DNA of 64,000 nt, from NCBI GenBank assembly GCA_036426205.1, contig CM071573.1, positions 44,483,664 to 44,547,663 of the forward strand, written 5' to 3'. Every line of letters starts with the position of its first letter. Within the stretch, counting starts at the first letter, position 1. This document shows, piece by piece, positions 22,195 through 63,761 of this stretch. The DNA is from Ascaphus truei. Lineage: Eukaryota; Chordata; Amphibia; Anura; Ascaphidae. Under the pieces are notes generated by a model that saw nothing but the letters and a program-made list of their open reading frames with translations, was not told where the DNA came from and ran no database searches. Made by a program: the position numbers and the translations under genes.

Positions 22195-25012
22195 TAGTGT
22201 TGTCATGAGACAACAGCAGGCAATTTATCAGCACAAACACGGTTGCTAAATAAGGATATTTTTATTTTTCATTTGCATTGGTTTTGCTTCAGGCGATTGA
22301 ATACACACACAAAAAAATACAAGACTGAAAAAAAAAAACCAACCCAACAAAGTCAGCAATAATTTAGGAATTTCTATAAAGCATTTTTTTTTAGTAATAG
22401 AGCAAGTTAAATTAACGAAGAGATACAAAAACAAGGGATTCTAAATGGGGGGGGGGGGAGTGGGAAACCACACACCTGCCAAAAGGTTAAATGACAGAGG
22501 GGAGATAAAGGCGATTTTTTTTAAAAAAACCTTCAATGTCAGTAGGGTCAGCAACACCCCTCTGGAAGAAAAGAGGTTAATTGAAAGCACTAAACCCATC
22601 CTGGTTACATTCATGATGGCTGCTCACCCGAGAAATCACTTCTCTCCGTTATTAATATTTAGCTTCACTGGTTCAGTCGCTGCAGATGTATACACACAGG
22701 TGCTCGTTAATAGGCATATACACAGGTGCTCATTAAAAGGCATCTACAAAGGTGTTCGTTAACCATGAGGAGAGATTTCAGGGCAGCACAAATTAGCCTT
22801 ATATTTTTTTTTTAACTTAAAAGGTGGTTTATTCAGTAAAAGACTGAAAGGCTGAAAATAGGGTGAACATACAACTTTAACAACGCATCAAATCCCACGG
22901 CTTTTAATGGAGAGATCGTCCTCCGATAACATAGCTAGTGTTGTTTTTGTACCAGTTTTGCAGCTGGGAGACTTTGACCAATACCACACCCAGTATTACA
23001 TAGGGAAGTGGCACTGCTTGTTTAGGAAGATGGGACATTCTAACTGCATTATATAATAATTCCCATACACCCCCAGTGTAAAACTGCCCTCTAACTCGAA
23101 CCCACACAACCAGCCCACGTAGGATGGGTCTCTGAGCCGGTTTCATGTGGCGGGCAGCAGATTACGGGTTTGGAATCCCAAACAATGGACATTGGAGTGA
23201 AAGAACAATTAAGGCCCGTATTGAATAGCAGAGAAGCTGAGAATGCAAAGCTAATGATGTTACCCCCTCTTCACTCGAATAAAAGTTAAAGAAGCTGAGA
23301 AGGTGAATGCACCATTATGTATAAGAACATACAGTATATGGAAATAACTAAAAGTGCAAAATAAGAATAGCATGTTAAAGGAAGCAATAGTATTCATGAA
23401 ACATTTGTGCAGATTAGCACCAATATCACTTCACCGAGGTTATATTCCAATACCGGAGGAAACGGCGAGTATAGAGTCTTCCTGCAGCACGGAGAAACCA
23501 GCAGCCGTGCGCAGAATCACTAACACAGAAGAGCTTACGTTAGCACATGTAGGGATGTTATACGTCCTTCATTAGCCGAGGGGCCAACCATACCCCACAT
23601 GTGCTATGCAATGCGGTGCTCGCCCCCCGAGTTTGGCAATGTAGGTTTGGTGAAGTTAACCTATCAGGATGCAACATTCATCTCCCAATCACATGGTGTC
23701 TTTCTATTGGCTGCCAAGGTGAGGGTGACCCCAACGCCTACTTTGTTTCCACTAGGGAAAATACTCGTGGCTGGTGGTTAAAACTCCCCAGCGGCCGTTA
23801 AGGTCGGGGGGCACACTTTTGAAAACCCTCCCGATTCAGGAAAACAAAAATTATATATGGGTCATTGTTGCTTTAAAGTTATTTTGCTTTGAATCAAGTT
23901 GAGGCGCGGTTATGTAAAGCAATAAGGAACTTACGTTTTACTTGATAATCATTATAATGGGATTATTAATGTTTTTGAAGTGAACTTCTTTGCTGGTACT
24001 GACATCCACAAAAATCTGATAGGGAAATAACTCAGAATAGCCCCGAAAATAATAACGGAAGTGAGTGACTGCGCATGTGCAGACCCGGAAGTGATGTCAT
24101 TGTAGTTTGTTGGCTGCCTGCTGTAGTTCGGGTGTGGATGTCAAGCATCCAAAGGCAATCAGTAGGGAAGGCCCCAATGAGTACAAGTCCCAACAGCCCC
24201 TGCTGTCAGGCACTGTACTTCAGTCTCTGCACTATCCTACAAGTAACGTGCGTGCGTACGCACACATACATATACACACACCACAAAGAGTAATCAGGAT
24301 TAGTCATGTCGGGCTGAACTATTAACCCATTGGTGACCCATCCAACAACCCAAAAAAATGGTGTGTGTGGCGAGCACGCACGTTCTAAATGTTTTGTCAC
24401 TGAAATTGATTTTTTTTTTGATTGAATGAAAGACTTTTGAGAGAATAATTACAATTTAAGTGACACAACAGAAAGAAGTTTCACTTAAAATGCGTGAGCT
24501 CGCAACCCCCCCCTCCCCCTTTTTATGCATCGAACTTATGAAACGTAAAACAATGTCGAACACAGAATAGTCCCTTCCTGGTGTGTTGCAGCTGCTGCTG
24601 GATACAGAGTCCCCGTGTGTTCACAAAAGAGAACTTAAAATTGCATTTCATGTTAACCTCTTCACTGCCACAACAGAACTGCACTGGTTAACCCCTTCTC
24701 AACGCAAGAGGTAGCCTCTCTGGCAGCAAAGTGGTTACAGCCACTCACGCATACGTGGCAGGTTTTCCCAAGACACTTCAACTGTATTTTTAGAGTGAAA
24801 GCAGCAAATGCTATGTGAAACTAATAACAAAAGCCGGTGGACTTGTGAGTTAGTTGCAGGGCTGGGTGTGATTACCTGTGAGATGCTGTCGGGGGTATAT
24901 TCTCGCTGCTCGAGGAGTTACACTGCACAACACAGCAGTGTGACATCACACAACTTACAAAGTTTTACATTTACTTGTCTTAAAGACACAATCCCACTTA
25001 CTTTGTCTACAC
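22195..25012. other. Intergenic, nothing recognised
   Basis: No gene is supported. There are scattered T/A homopolymers and a short GT/CA-rich patch near 24240-24290. On the minus strand an AATAAA lies at 22261-22266, but linking it to the MXI1 transcript would require a 5-kb 3' UTR crossing transposons, so I do not claim it. Confidence 0.5.
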
Positions 25013-25114
25013 CAGGAGTGGCCAACTCAAGTCCTCAAGGGCCACCAACAGGTCATGTTTCCAGGATATCCCTGCTTCAGCACAGGTGGCCCAGTCGGAG
25101 AGTTGGCCACTGAT
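25013..25114. mobile_element. Palindromic hAT MITE, copy C (deleted)
   Basis: It starts CAGGAGTGGCCAACTCAAG and ends GAGTTGGCCACTGATG. Most of the second half is missing. Confidence 0.75.
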
Positions 25115-25124
25115 GGCGTGTATG

Positions 25125-25128
25125 TGTT

Positions 25129-25159
<31 letters not shown>

Positions 25160-25180
25160 ATATATATATAAAATCATATA
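25125..25180. repeat. (AT)n microsatellite
   Basis: TATATA runs with a few G interruptions, ending in a CACACA stretch. It directly follows the hAT MITE fragment. Confidence 0.9.
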
Positions 25181-25608
25181 CACACACACACATTGATCTT
25201 TACTTTGTTACTAATATAGTTAAATATGCCAATGATTAATAAAAATATATATATATATTTGTCATGTCTTTTTAAAAGAGCCGTCAGTCTGATTTGTTTT
25301 TTGATCGCTTATTAAATTGCTGCAGTATTTTTAGTACCCAAATAATTATGAGGGGAGCGTTCAGCATGGAGAATTTGGTGGAATTTGTCACCTGGTTGTT
25401 CGCCAAAATCCAGGGTGAGGAGCCATAGAATCCAGCCATTCTGCACTCATTAAGGGCTTATCCTGACCCTGCCGTGATCCGGGCAAACTCATAAAGCAGA
25501 AAAACTGCAATAAAACCACAGCCTTTTTTTAAACCCACATTAAAAAGGTAAAAAAGTTCAAATCAATGTGTACGGTAAAAAATAATAATAAAAATAGATG
25601 TGTATGTG

Positions 25609-25610
25609 TC

Positions 25611-25643
<33 letters not shown>

Positions 25644-25664
25644 TATATATATATATATATATAT
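25609..25664. repeat. (AT)n microsatellite
   Basis: Two TATATA blocks around a central ACACAT, about 56 bp. Confidence 0.95.
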
Positions 25665-25764
25665 GTCCAGAAAACCAGGCACTCACATAGATGTCGATTT
25701 ACTGGTGGTGGTGGTAGCGTGCAAACCGCAGGCAGCACATGTGATAGAAGAAGACAAGACAGGC

Positions 25765-25845
25765 ACTCCAAAAGTTACATTTATTCCTCAACTTTTCGGC
25801 TCCCAATGGAGCCTTGAATGTTGAGGAATTAATGTCACCTTTGAA
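25765..25845 (-). repeat. Penelope-like tail with hairpin (candidate)
   Basis: On the minus strand a CCTCAAC / GTTGAGG stem encloses a second stem GGCTCC-ATTG-GGAGCC followed by GAAAA, then GAGGAATAAATG. A stem next to GAAA before AATAAA-type sequence resembles the hammerhead-bearing ends of Penelope-like retroelements. The expected CTGATGA box is decayed here. Family assignment is inference. Confidence 0.4.
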
Positions 25846-25849
25846 TTTT

Positions 25850-27212
25850 GGTGAGAGAGAGAAATAGAGATATATCCGAGTTTGTAGAACTGAAACTTTA
25901 GGCAACACCCTTTCAACACCATTTTAAAATGGCAACTTTTCTTTTAGTGATACGGCTATTCTCCAACTTTTACAGCGATCCATCACTTGCATTTTTTATA
26001 CCCCGAGCGGATACCTGTTTATTCATTTAGAGGCCTTTACCCATTTTAAAAATGGCTGATTAGTCTCTGAGTAGTCATTAAAATTTGCGCATTGATGAAA
26101 GTCTGATTTCCCTTATACACTGGAAAACAAAATGCACAATGCTGTGAATTTTAACTGCAAAATTCTTTTTCTGAGTGCTATAGTAACCCCATCGCTGCCA
26201 GAGAGGCCTGCAGCGCTATGCGTATTATGAAGGCCCCTGCCCAAAAAAAAAAAGAGGTTAACCAAAAGGAGCCATTCACCAAAAGCACGGTATTCCCAGA
26301 CACTGGGAAATCGCATTTCAGGACCAGCAGGCATGTTCCATAATTACAAGGCGTTGTGTGGTAATGTAAAGCTGTTGGGTTGTACTTCACGCACAGTGCT
26401 GACGATTGATTGCCTTAAAGGTCGCAGGACATAGTCTTTATAAGACCTTGGATAGAAGATCCCAAATCTTTTGAGGAGAAGGTTAGAAATTCCTGCGGCT
26501 CCTCGGAACGCAGGCGCACTATTAGCAGTGCTGCGAAATGCTGGGCTGGCCACGGTGACATGACTTGTGCTAGCGTGTTAACAGCCCGGGTGTGTATTGC
26601 AGGTCAAACTACCGGCCTTCGGAAAAATTCCACGTGGCACGGGGGAACGTGGGGTGCTCCCAAAAAGGAGCATTCAGGAAAAAGACCCAGAACACGAACG
26701 TCCGAAACACTTCAATAACCAACCTAACGGGTGTCATTTTTGATGCCCTTTTGTGGCAGCTCAAAACATAAGTTTCAGACACGTTAGATGCTATGGTAAG
26801 GCAAGAACACACCAAATAAGTTATGTTACCATCAGGTATTTACCTGAGCGCATGAACTATCAATACTGCAGGAGTTAAGTCACCATCAAGGAATATCTTC
26901 TGCTTTAGAACTTCAAATGGTGTAGAACGTTAGTATCATCAGGGAACCCACTTGCTCATATGAACCCACAACACTGCAGGAGTTGGATTATCATCTGGGA
27001 ATGTACTGTGCATGTGGACTTCTGACAACGAAGGACATGGGTTGGGTGAAAGTCTTTGGAAATCCCCAATGGTAACCTAACTCCTGTCACGAGTTGAGAC
27101 TCCGGGGAGAAAAGGTTTAACATAGCTGTCAACTATTCATGGACCATCCATGGTCACCAACAGCAAGTAAAACCCATTGCCCTGACTTATTGGGCTTGGG
27201 CCTCGCTGCGCC
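25850..27212 (-). other. MXI1: Possible MXI1 3' UTR
   Basis: This sequence follows the MXI1 stop codon on the minus strand and contains no clear transposon. An AATAAA on the minus strand lies at 26018-26023 and would give a 3' UTR of about 1.2 kb. No transcript evidence is available to set the end. Confidence 0.4.
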
Positions 27213-57121
<29,909 letters not shown>

Positions 57122-57214
57122 GGTTATTTGGGGTGTGATGTGGGGGTCTATGTGTCCCCCTCTGCTGCAGGGGATTGTATAGTGAGGAGAGCTCGGATTC
57201 CGCGCAGGTCCCAG

Positions 57215-57545
57215 CGCTGCCGGCTCTCCTCCCCTCTCCCTCCTTCTTCTCCCCTCCCTCCTCTCTCCCCCCTCTCCCTCCTTTCTCTCCTCCCCTCTCT
57301 CTCCCATCTGCCCCCTATCTCTCTCCTTCCCTCTCCCCCTCACCGTCTCCTCCTCTCCCTCTTCTCCTTTCTCCCCCCTCCTTTCTCTCCTCTCACCTCT
57401 TTCTCCCCTCTCCCTCCTTTCTCTCCTCTCTCTCCCCTCTCTCCTCCCCTTCCCCCTCTCTCTCTCCTCTCACCTCTCTCTTCTCTCACCTCTCTATCCC
57501 ACTCTCTCCTCTTTCTCCCCTCCCTCTCCTGCTGCTGCTTCTTCT
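57215..57545. repeat. Polypyrimidine tract in MXI1 5' flank
   Basis: A (CTCTCCC)n-like tract of about 330 bp. On the MXI1 strand it is GA-rich and lies 95-425 bp upstream of the long-form ATG, so it is in the 5' UTR or promoter. It keeps an Arg/Glu/Gly-rich frame open upstream of the start. Confidence 0.9.
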
Positions 57546-57866
57546 TGCACTAGCTTTTTGCAGCATGGGGAGAGTGTAGGAGGCTGACTCAATCCTGGCT
57601 TTAGCCGCCTATTGAAGTGACCAGGGAGGTTGGATCAGCTGCTGTCACACCTAGCAACCCATAGTGGAGACGATGCAGCCAAAGCACTCAGCCATGCAAC
57701 ACCTTCTGTACCATGTGGAAGGGAATGGGGTTGTTTGGTTACACAAAGTCCCATTCAGCCCTGTACCCCCTTCTCTCCCTGAAAACACTGTCACGTAACA
57801 TATATTGGTAAGTTTAGTGTTAAATACATGAGTACCTCAGGATTCATTTGGAATAAAAATTGATAT

Positions 57867-58035
57867 CAATTGTTAGTCCAAATAAAAAAAAGTTATCGCC
57901 TAATCAGAGGTTGGGGGGCACATTTTTGGCTGGGGGGCAAGGTGACCCGCCACCAGTATCACGCACCCCACCCAACCAGGCATATTTATTTTGCACTCTT
58001 GCATGTAGACTAACACGGCTACTTCCGTTTACTTC
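57867..58035. mobile_element. RTE-type tail, second copy
   Basis: ATTGTTAGTCCAAATAAAA at the left and GTAGACTAACACGGCTACTT at the right match 52497-52571, but about 85 extra bases separate the two parts. Confidence 0.6.
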
Positions 58036-58216
58036 CACGTTTAGTGTGACCACCATTAGTATATTTGTTAATATTATCTCGTTTTTGGTTTTGTTTATAG
58101 CTGTAAATATTTCCCTTCTATTTCTTGTAATCCTTAGTGGGAGAGAAGTGTTATATACATATACATCAAGTTACTATGATTACTATGGGGAGGGATAAAA
58201 AGAGAACTGCGAGGGG

Positions 58217-58312
58217 TTAACCCGGGGGCGGCTAACTCCAGTCCTCAAGGGCCACCAACAGGTCAGGTTTTCAGGATATCCCTGCTTCAGCATAGGTGGC
58301 TCAATCTTCGAC
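58217..58312. mobile_element. Palindromic hAT MITE, copy F (half)
   Basis: The left half, starting CCGGGGGCGGCTAACTCC. The right half is replaced by unrelated sequence after GGCTCAATCTTCGACTG. Confidence 0.75.
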
Positions 58313-58548
58313 TGCTTACAATTCGTTATGCTACACCTGCAGTGAAAGGGTTAAAAAGGTTCTATTTGCTTTGTATCAAACACATCTACTGGCAATTTTG
58401 GTTTTAAATTCACAATAACCCTTACGTTGCTGGTCCCTCTCTGGGAGAGAAGGGTCTCAAGGAATCAAGAAAAATTAGCTAAGGATGTTGCAGCGAGTGA
58501 TTGCAAAGCTGCAGTGATCGGGGGTGTCGTAATTACAACACTTTAATT

Positions 58549-58871
58549 CAGCGGTGCGCAAACTGGGGGTCGCTAGATTTTTTGGGGAGGGGGGCGCTGG
58601 CAGTTGCAGAGGTCCCGCGCTCTGAAACGGCGTGAGGCCTTTGCAACCACTACTTACCGAGGTTCAGCCGGCTCCAGGACGCGTTACCATGGCAACGCGG
58701 CGTCAAAGGACGCTGCGGGGTTATGTGACGTCAAATGACGCCGCGGATAACGCCCCGGTAACGTGACGTCACACGACCCCATTTGACGCTGTGCGAGGTA
58801 AGGAGGTGGGGGGGCGCACCAAGAAGGAGAACAGGCACGGGGGCGCAGCAAAAAAAGTTTGTGCGCCCCTG
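58549..58871. mobile_element. GC-rich hAT MITE
   Basis: It starts CAGCGGTGCGCAAACT and ends AGTTTGTGCGCCCCTG. The flanks CTTTAATT (58541-58548) and CTTTATTT (58872-58879) form an 8-bp target duplication with one mismatch. It contains two TGACGTCA sites (58726 and 58764). No transposase. Confidence 0.9.
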
Positions 58872-59124
58872 CTTTATTTGGTGGCCATATTTAATAGGCC
58901 CTGCAAACAGTAATTTTGCATAACAATTTCTCTGACACTGATAGCTGATAATAGTCTATGCTGCATGTTCCCCTCAAGTAAAGATTGCAAATGTTTAATG
59001 AATTTGACCCAATGGCTCTGACACAAATATGTCATTCTTGCTAAGTCGAACCTTGACATTTTAGAATAAGTGCTTGTTTTACATGTACAGCTGTTTAGGA
59101 ATCTGGAACATTGGGTTCGCCTGC

Positions 59125-59294
59125 TCAGGAAGACCTTGGGTCACCAACAGGTCAGGTTTTAAGGACATCCCTGCCTCAGCACAGGTGGCTCAATCAGTGG
59201 CTCAGTCTTTGACTACACCACCTGTGCTGAAGCAGAGATATCCTGAAAACCTGACCTGTTGGTGGCTCTTGAGGACTGGAGATGCCCGCCGCTG
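59125..59294. mobile_element. Palindromic hAT MITE, copy G
   Basis: Internal GGTCACCAACAGGTCAGG and its mirror CCTGACCTGTTGGTGGC are clear. The left terminus is lost. Confidence 0.8.
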
Positions 59295-59823
59295 GGTTAA
59301 ACACTTACACAGCTTATCACAATGAAAACTAATCATGGCCCTTTTGTACCAGGGTTTTATTAAGTCAGGGCTGTCACATCCATGTGTTTCCATCAGCAAA
59401 ACCATTTCTGGCCTCATTTGCCGATGTGACCGATTCAGATATTGACCTGGTTAGTGCCGCACTATCAGGTTGAAACGTTCTGCAGCAGCGGAGATATGGA
59501 GACATAAATACTTATAAACAGCCCTCCCACCTTATCCCCTTGCAATGCGTGGGACCCAGACTTTATTTCCATAAGCTCGAAATCCCTTTCTGAAAATACA
59601 TTCTGTTTATTTTGACCCACACGTAAAATCTGTAAGGATCTAAATTACAAGCACGCAGCATGAATAAGGTCTGTGTAAAGAACCATACTAACCAACTGTA
59701 CCTATTTGGCAGGTACTGTACCTATTTTTTATGTCCTGTACCTATTAAAACCAGATGTACCTGTTGTATCTATTTCTGCCCATCTATGAGCGCTCCCTCT
59801 GCCTGCCCCTTATTAAAGTTTAA

Positions 59824-60288
59824 GGGGCCTATGCAGAGAGCAGCGCTAGAATAAATTGGAGAGTTTCAGAAAAAGTAGCTTTAATGGAGAGTTTTATTCT
59901 CCATATGCAGAAATGGGCGAAATCCGCTATTTTTAGCATTACTGCATGTGGAGAATTGTAAATGAGGAGATGCCCGCAGCTGAAAGGGAGAAAAAAAAAA
60001 TCGCGCATTTTATTTTTTTTCCCTATAGCCGGCGAGCTCCTGCTTCTTGCCAACTTTAGTTGGCGGAGAAAATTGAAGAAAATCGCGCCAAAAACAGCCG
60101 CTAGATGGCGAGCGCGCCTTTCTGAATTTGGATATTTTTCAGACTGGCGAGATGTAGTTGCGGCGAGATTTTCAAATAGAAAAAAAAATGGCGCTTTTTT
60201 CCTACCTCGCCATTTTCAGCTGTTTTTTGCGCGATTTTCGCCGGAAAATGGCGAGATTGTAAATAGCGCTGCTCTCTACATGAGGCCC
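59824..60288. mobile_element. MITE with GGGGCCTATGCAGAGAG ends, copy 1
   Basis: A 465-bp element flanked by TAA. The left end GGGGCCTATGCAGAGAGCAG is mirrored by CTGCTCTCTACATGAGGCCC. The interior has GCGAGATT/AATCTCGC-type inverted blocks. It pairs with the element at 61305. Confidence 0.9.
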
Positions 60289-60474
60289 TAAGACCCTGTT
60301 ATAGCATCTTGAAGATCAATGACTGATAAATGATGTGTGTTGTAGGAATATTATCATCATATATTTTATATACACACTCGCTCAATCCCCATGAAAATGT
60401 GCACAATTGTAGGTCTGTTATGTAGCTTAACACTACAGTATATAAGAAGCACAATGTAGATAATCAACTGATGT

Positions 60475-60947
60475 TAACCAAATTGATGTCACTGTATTAT
60501 GTTAACAAGTACCAGATACACTGCGGGAGGTTCGTGTTCATTAAACGAGAAATAGGAGTTTTTCCTTCGTTGCTCGTAAATGTGTTGAATTGTTGTAATC
60601 TAATCGGAAACACTAAGATTACTAAAAAGTTTGATTGCAAAGTGTGTCCAAAATGTCCTCCTTCTGCTGAAATGCGCGCCCGAAGACGAGGACGCCACTG
60701 TCTGATTGCATCGATATCGCGCTGATCCAGTTGCTCCCACTCCTGAAAAATACGTTGTTTTACGAATGAGGTTTTTCAGTCCTCCTAGCGACATCCTTTA
60801 TCAGGAAACATTTTATCTAAGCGCTTTGGACCATAACTCTTGCGCTGTCTCCAGCACTTTATAATGCGCTTATCTTCGTCGCTAAACACCATGTTGTAAC
60901 TATGCACTTGATGAGGTCATCACGCGTCACCAATTCCAAAGAATAGT
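60475..60947 (-). mobile_element. Mariner-like element, internally deleted (copy 2)
   Basis: The minus-strand frame begins MVFSDEDKRIIKCWRQRKSY and continues PKRLDKMFPDKG, resembling the helix-turn-helix start of a mariner-like transposase. It then passes straight to a WEQLDQRDIDAIRQWRPRLR-type C-terminus and GGHFGHTL. The DDE/D catalytic core is missing. The same internal deletion is shared with 15480-15890, so this looks like a non-autonomous family. Confidence 0.7.
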
Positions 60948-61304
60948 TATTAGATTATCGAATAATTCTTAAAGGTAATAATTTCCTGTGATACCTATAA
61001 TTGCTCACATTTTCATAAAAATTTGTTATTTTTCTGCAAGATATGACGAAAAATAAAACGTCCCGTTTTGTTCTGAACATAGTGTATATTAGTGCATACA
61101 AATAAATCCAGTAATACAAGTGTAAACTGATTTTTGCATATTATATATACTGCATGGTTTGATACCTTCACAACGGCGTTCACTTGCTGTAAATTCCTAT
61201 ATCACACTTTGACAGAGGAACTAAAGTGTACCTATTATTAGCTGCCACGGGTGTTGTGTGGTTTGAAGAAGTAGCAGTTACTGTGTGTTCTGCGGTGGGA
61301 CTTA

Positions 61305-61784
61305 GGGGCCTATGCAGAGAGCAGCGCTATTTCGAAATTCGCCATTTTTTGGAGAAAATCGCGCAGAAAGCAGCAGAAAATGGCGAGTTCCGAAAAACGC
61401 GCCAATTTTTCTTTTCTATTTGTAAAACTCGCCTCGCGGCTGGCGAGAACCTCAATCTCGCCAGTTTTAAAAATATCCGTATGCAGAGAGGCGCGAACGG
61501 CATCTAGCGGCTGTTCGCGCCAATAAAATGGCGCGATTGTCTCCGTTTTGACTCGCCAGAAAAAACTGCCGCTCGCGGCCATTGCAAAGGGAAAAAAAAA
61601 GGCGCGAATTTGTTTTAACACATTTCTGAAGCGCGCATCTCGCCAATTTAAACTCGCCACACGCATCCATGTTAAACATAGCAGAATTCGCACTTTTCTG
61701 CATATGGAGATTAAAACTCTCCAAAAAAGCTACTTTTTAATAAATTCGCCAATTTTAAAATTCGCTGCTCTCTGCATAGGCCCC
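61305..61784. mobile_element. MITE with GGGGCCTATGCAGAGAG ends, copy 2
   Basis: A 480-bp element flanked by TTA. It starts GGGGCCTATGCAGAGAGCAG and ends GCTCTCTGCATAGGCCCC. TAA/TTA flanks in the two copies suggest a PIF/Harbinger-like enzyme. Confidence 0.92.
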
Positions 61785-61787
61785 TTA

Positions 61788-62789
61788 GTTCTGATCACTA
61801 AAAAGAGTCTCTCCCAAATAGCAGCTTCAGATTTAAAATCCAGTGTCTCTATGAAAGATATTTCTCTGTAAAAGCCTCAATCATGTATAACATATTCTCT
61901 ATCATTTGTAACATTTGTTTCATAATATAATTCATGCCAAATTTAGGCCCAGTTGGCAAGCTAGTATAGAACATTGCATTATCCCAGAATACGTGGGTAT
62001 ATACACACGCTGCGGTATAAATTGAGTTACGGCTTACATCTAAAATCGCAGTGATCACCATTGACGGATGCTGCAATTTCTACAAAATTACATTTATATG
62101 TCCTTTACAAGAGAAAGTTACTCACAAGGAGGTATTTAAATAGGATCAAACAAGAAAGTTGAAGGCAGTTTGTAGGGAGGGGGGGGGGAATATATCAATA
62201 TTTTTATTTAGGAATTTATTTTTGGGGCAGGGTGAAACTTTAAAGAGTCTAAACTCTGCTTTCAGTTACAAAAGTCCAGATGAACCATTCTCAAATAACA
62301 ATAAGTGACATCTTTGCTGGCAGAGATCCCTGTAGCTGCTGGCACTAGGTATGTTAAAATGCTTTTATTCAATTTGCAACTCCAACATGTGTTGCAAAGA
62401 CTGCACAATTCAGGGTGTGTATATCACTATGAGTATGCAGAATCATTTTAATAATGCTTGTTTGTGTCCCCTGCAGAGAGGTGGTGCAAACATCCTGGGG
62501 ACGTGTGTAATAGTTAGCCAGTAATAGCGCGGGAGGGATTAGGACATGATACAGGTGGGAACTTTGACTTTAAGCCGCTGTATCAGGAGTATGTATGTAT
62601 AAATACAATATTAAGATGCTGTATATTCATTTTAAAGAACAGATATTAGAATCAGGGAGTTACAATATGTTACATGGATATGTCACATTAACCCCTGAGC
62701 TACCAGACGGTTCAGCGATGCATTGATGCGTTTGACCGTCCTGATTGCACTTTTACTCCTAATGTGTCTGTAAGATAGCCAACATCACA
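61788..62789. other. Intergenic, nothing recognised
   Basis: AT-rich sequence with no supported gene or transposon. Confidence 0.5.
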
Positions 62790-62945
62790 CTTAAATTGCA
62801 AGCTCTTTGGGACAGGGTCCCCCTTTGCCTTATGTTGTCATTTATCTATCGCGCTTATGCTTAGTATTTGCACTGTATTTACCGTGTTGTAATTTTGCAG
62901 AGCGCTACGTACACTGTTGGCACGATATAAATGAAATAATAAATT
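62790..62945 (+). mobile_element. L2-like LINE 3' tail (copy 4)
   Basis: TTGCAAGCTCTTTGGGACAG through GCACGATATAAATGAAATAA follows the L2-like tail pattern seen at 31160 and 53968. Confidence 0.7.
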
Positions 62946-62991
62946 TTGGCAGCAAATAGGTTAAACATTTGGCACAAGACCAAAGAAATGT

Positions 62992-63260
62992 CAGCTGCGC
63001 TTATAGTGCCGGCAACGCGATGTCGCGGCAAAACAAATGTATTGCCGCCGTCGCATGCGCTTATAGTAAGCGCGATGCGACGGGAGCAACGCCGGCGGCG
63101 TGAATTTCTGAAGCCGGTCAAATTTGATTTTTCAGAGGCTGTCGCCACGTGTGAACCAATCAAAGACCTGGTCGCCCGCGACGTCGCCGGAAAGCAAATT
63201 ACAACTTTCGCCAGCGGCGACGGGTGATGTCATCAGTCGCGTCGCCGTCGCGCACTATCA
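62992..63260. mobile_element. GC-rich MITE related to 35273
   Basis: It starts CAGCTGCGCTTATAGTGCC and ends CGTCGCGCACTATCA. The interior matches 35273-35543 (AAACAAATGTATTGCCGCC and GCGCTTATAGTAAGCGCGA). The termini are slightly decayed, so flanking duplications are unclear. Confidence 0.8.
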
Positions 63261-63761
63261 TTTCCCCTACTCTCTTTTGAAAAATACATGAATTTAGTAT
63301 TGTGACATTTCACTCTTTTTTGGGCTACACTTTGCACAGTGACACCCGCCTTTCTCATTGTGATGCAGAACTTCAGCCGCACTGGCTTCCCATTTTTAGA
63401 TATTTGGGTATGGAAATAAATAAAAGATGGCAGTTTATGAAAGCAAACTTGTTGATACATATACAGTATGCAGAGCTGTGCCACGTGGGGGGTGGGGGGG
63501 GTTTAAGCGTGCTGAGGCTGGGATAACTAGTGAGGAGTTGATTAAAACGTACGACGCGTTTCTAGGAATCCTTTCCTTGTTAGAACTACAACGTTGCACA
63601 GACATTTTCCAAGAGGTTTCCTTCGTGGAAACTCAAACATAATGATACCTGAGTATGATAATGATTATGGGCCCCAACGAGTGATCATAATAAGCGTTAC
63701 CTTTTTTATTTAAAAACCCAGTACCACTACTTTTTATTCCTAAACGTGTCCTTTGTGTTTT
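63261..63761. other. Intergenic, nothing recognised
   Basis: No supported gene. Short open frames at 63302-63642 have no recognisable domain. Confidence 0.5.

Noticed and set aside
57128..57579. Ser/Pro/Leu-rich frames on the + strand
   Set aside because: They translate the polypyrimidine tract opposite the MXI1 5' UTR.
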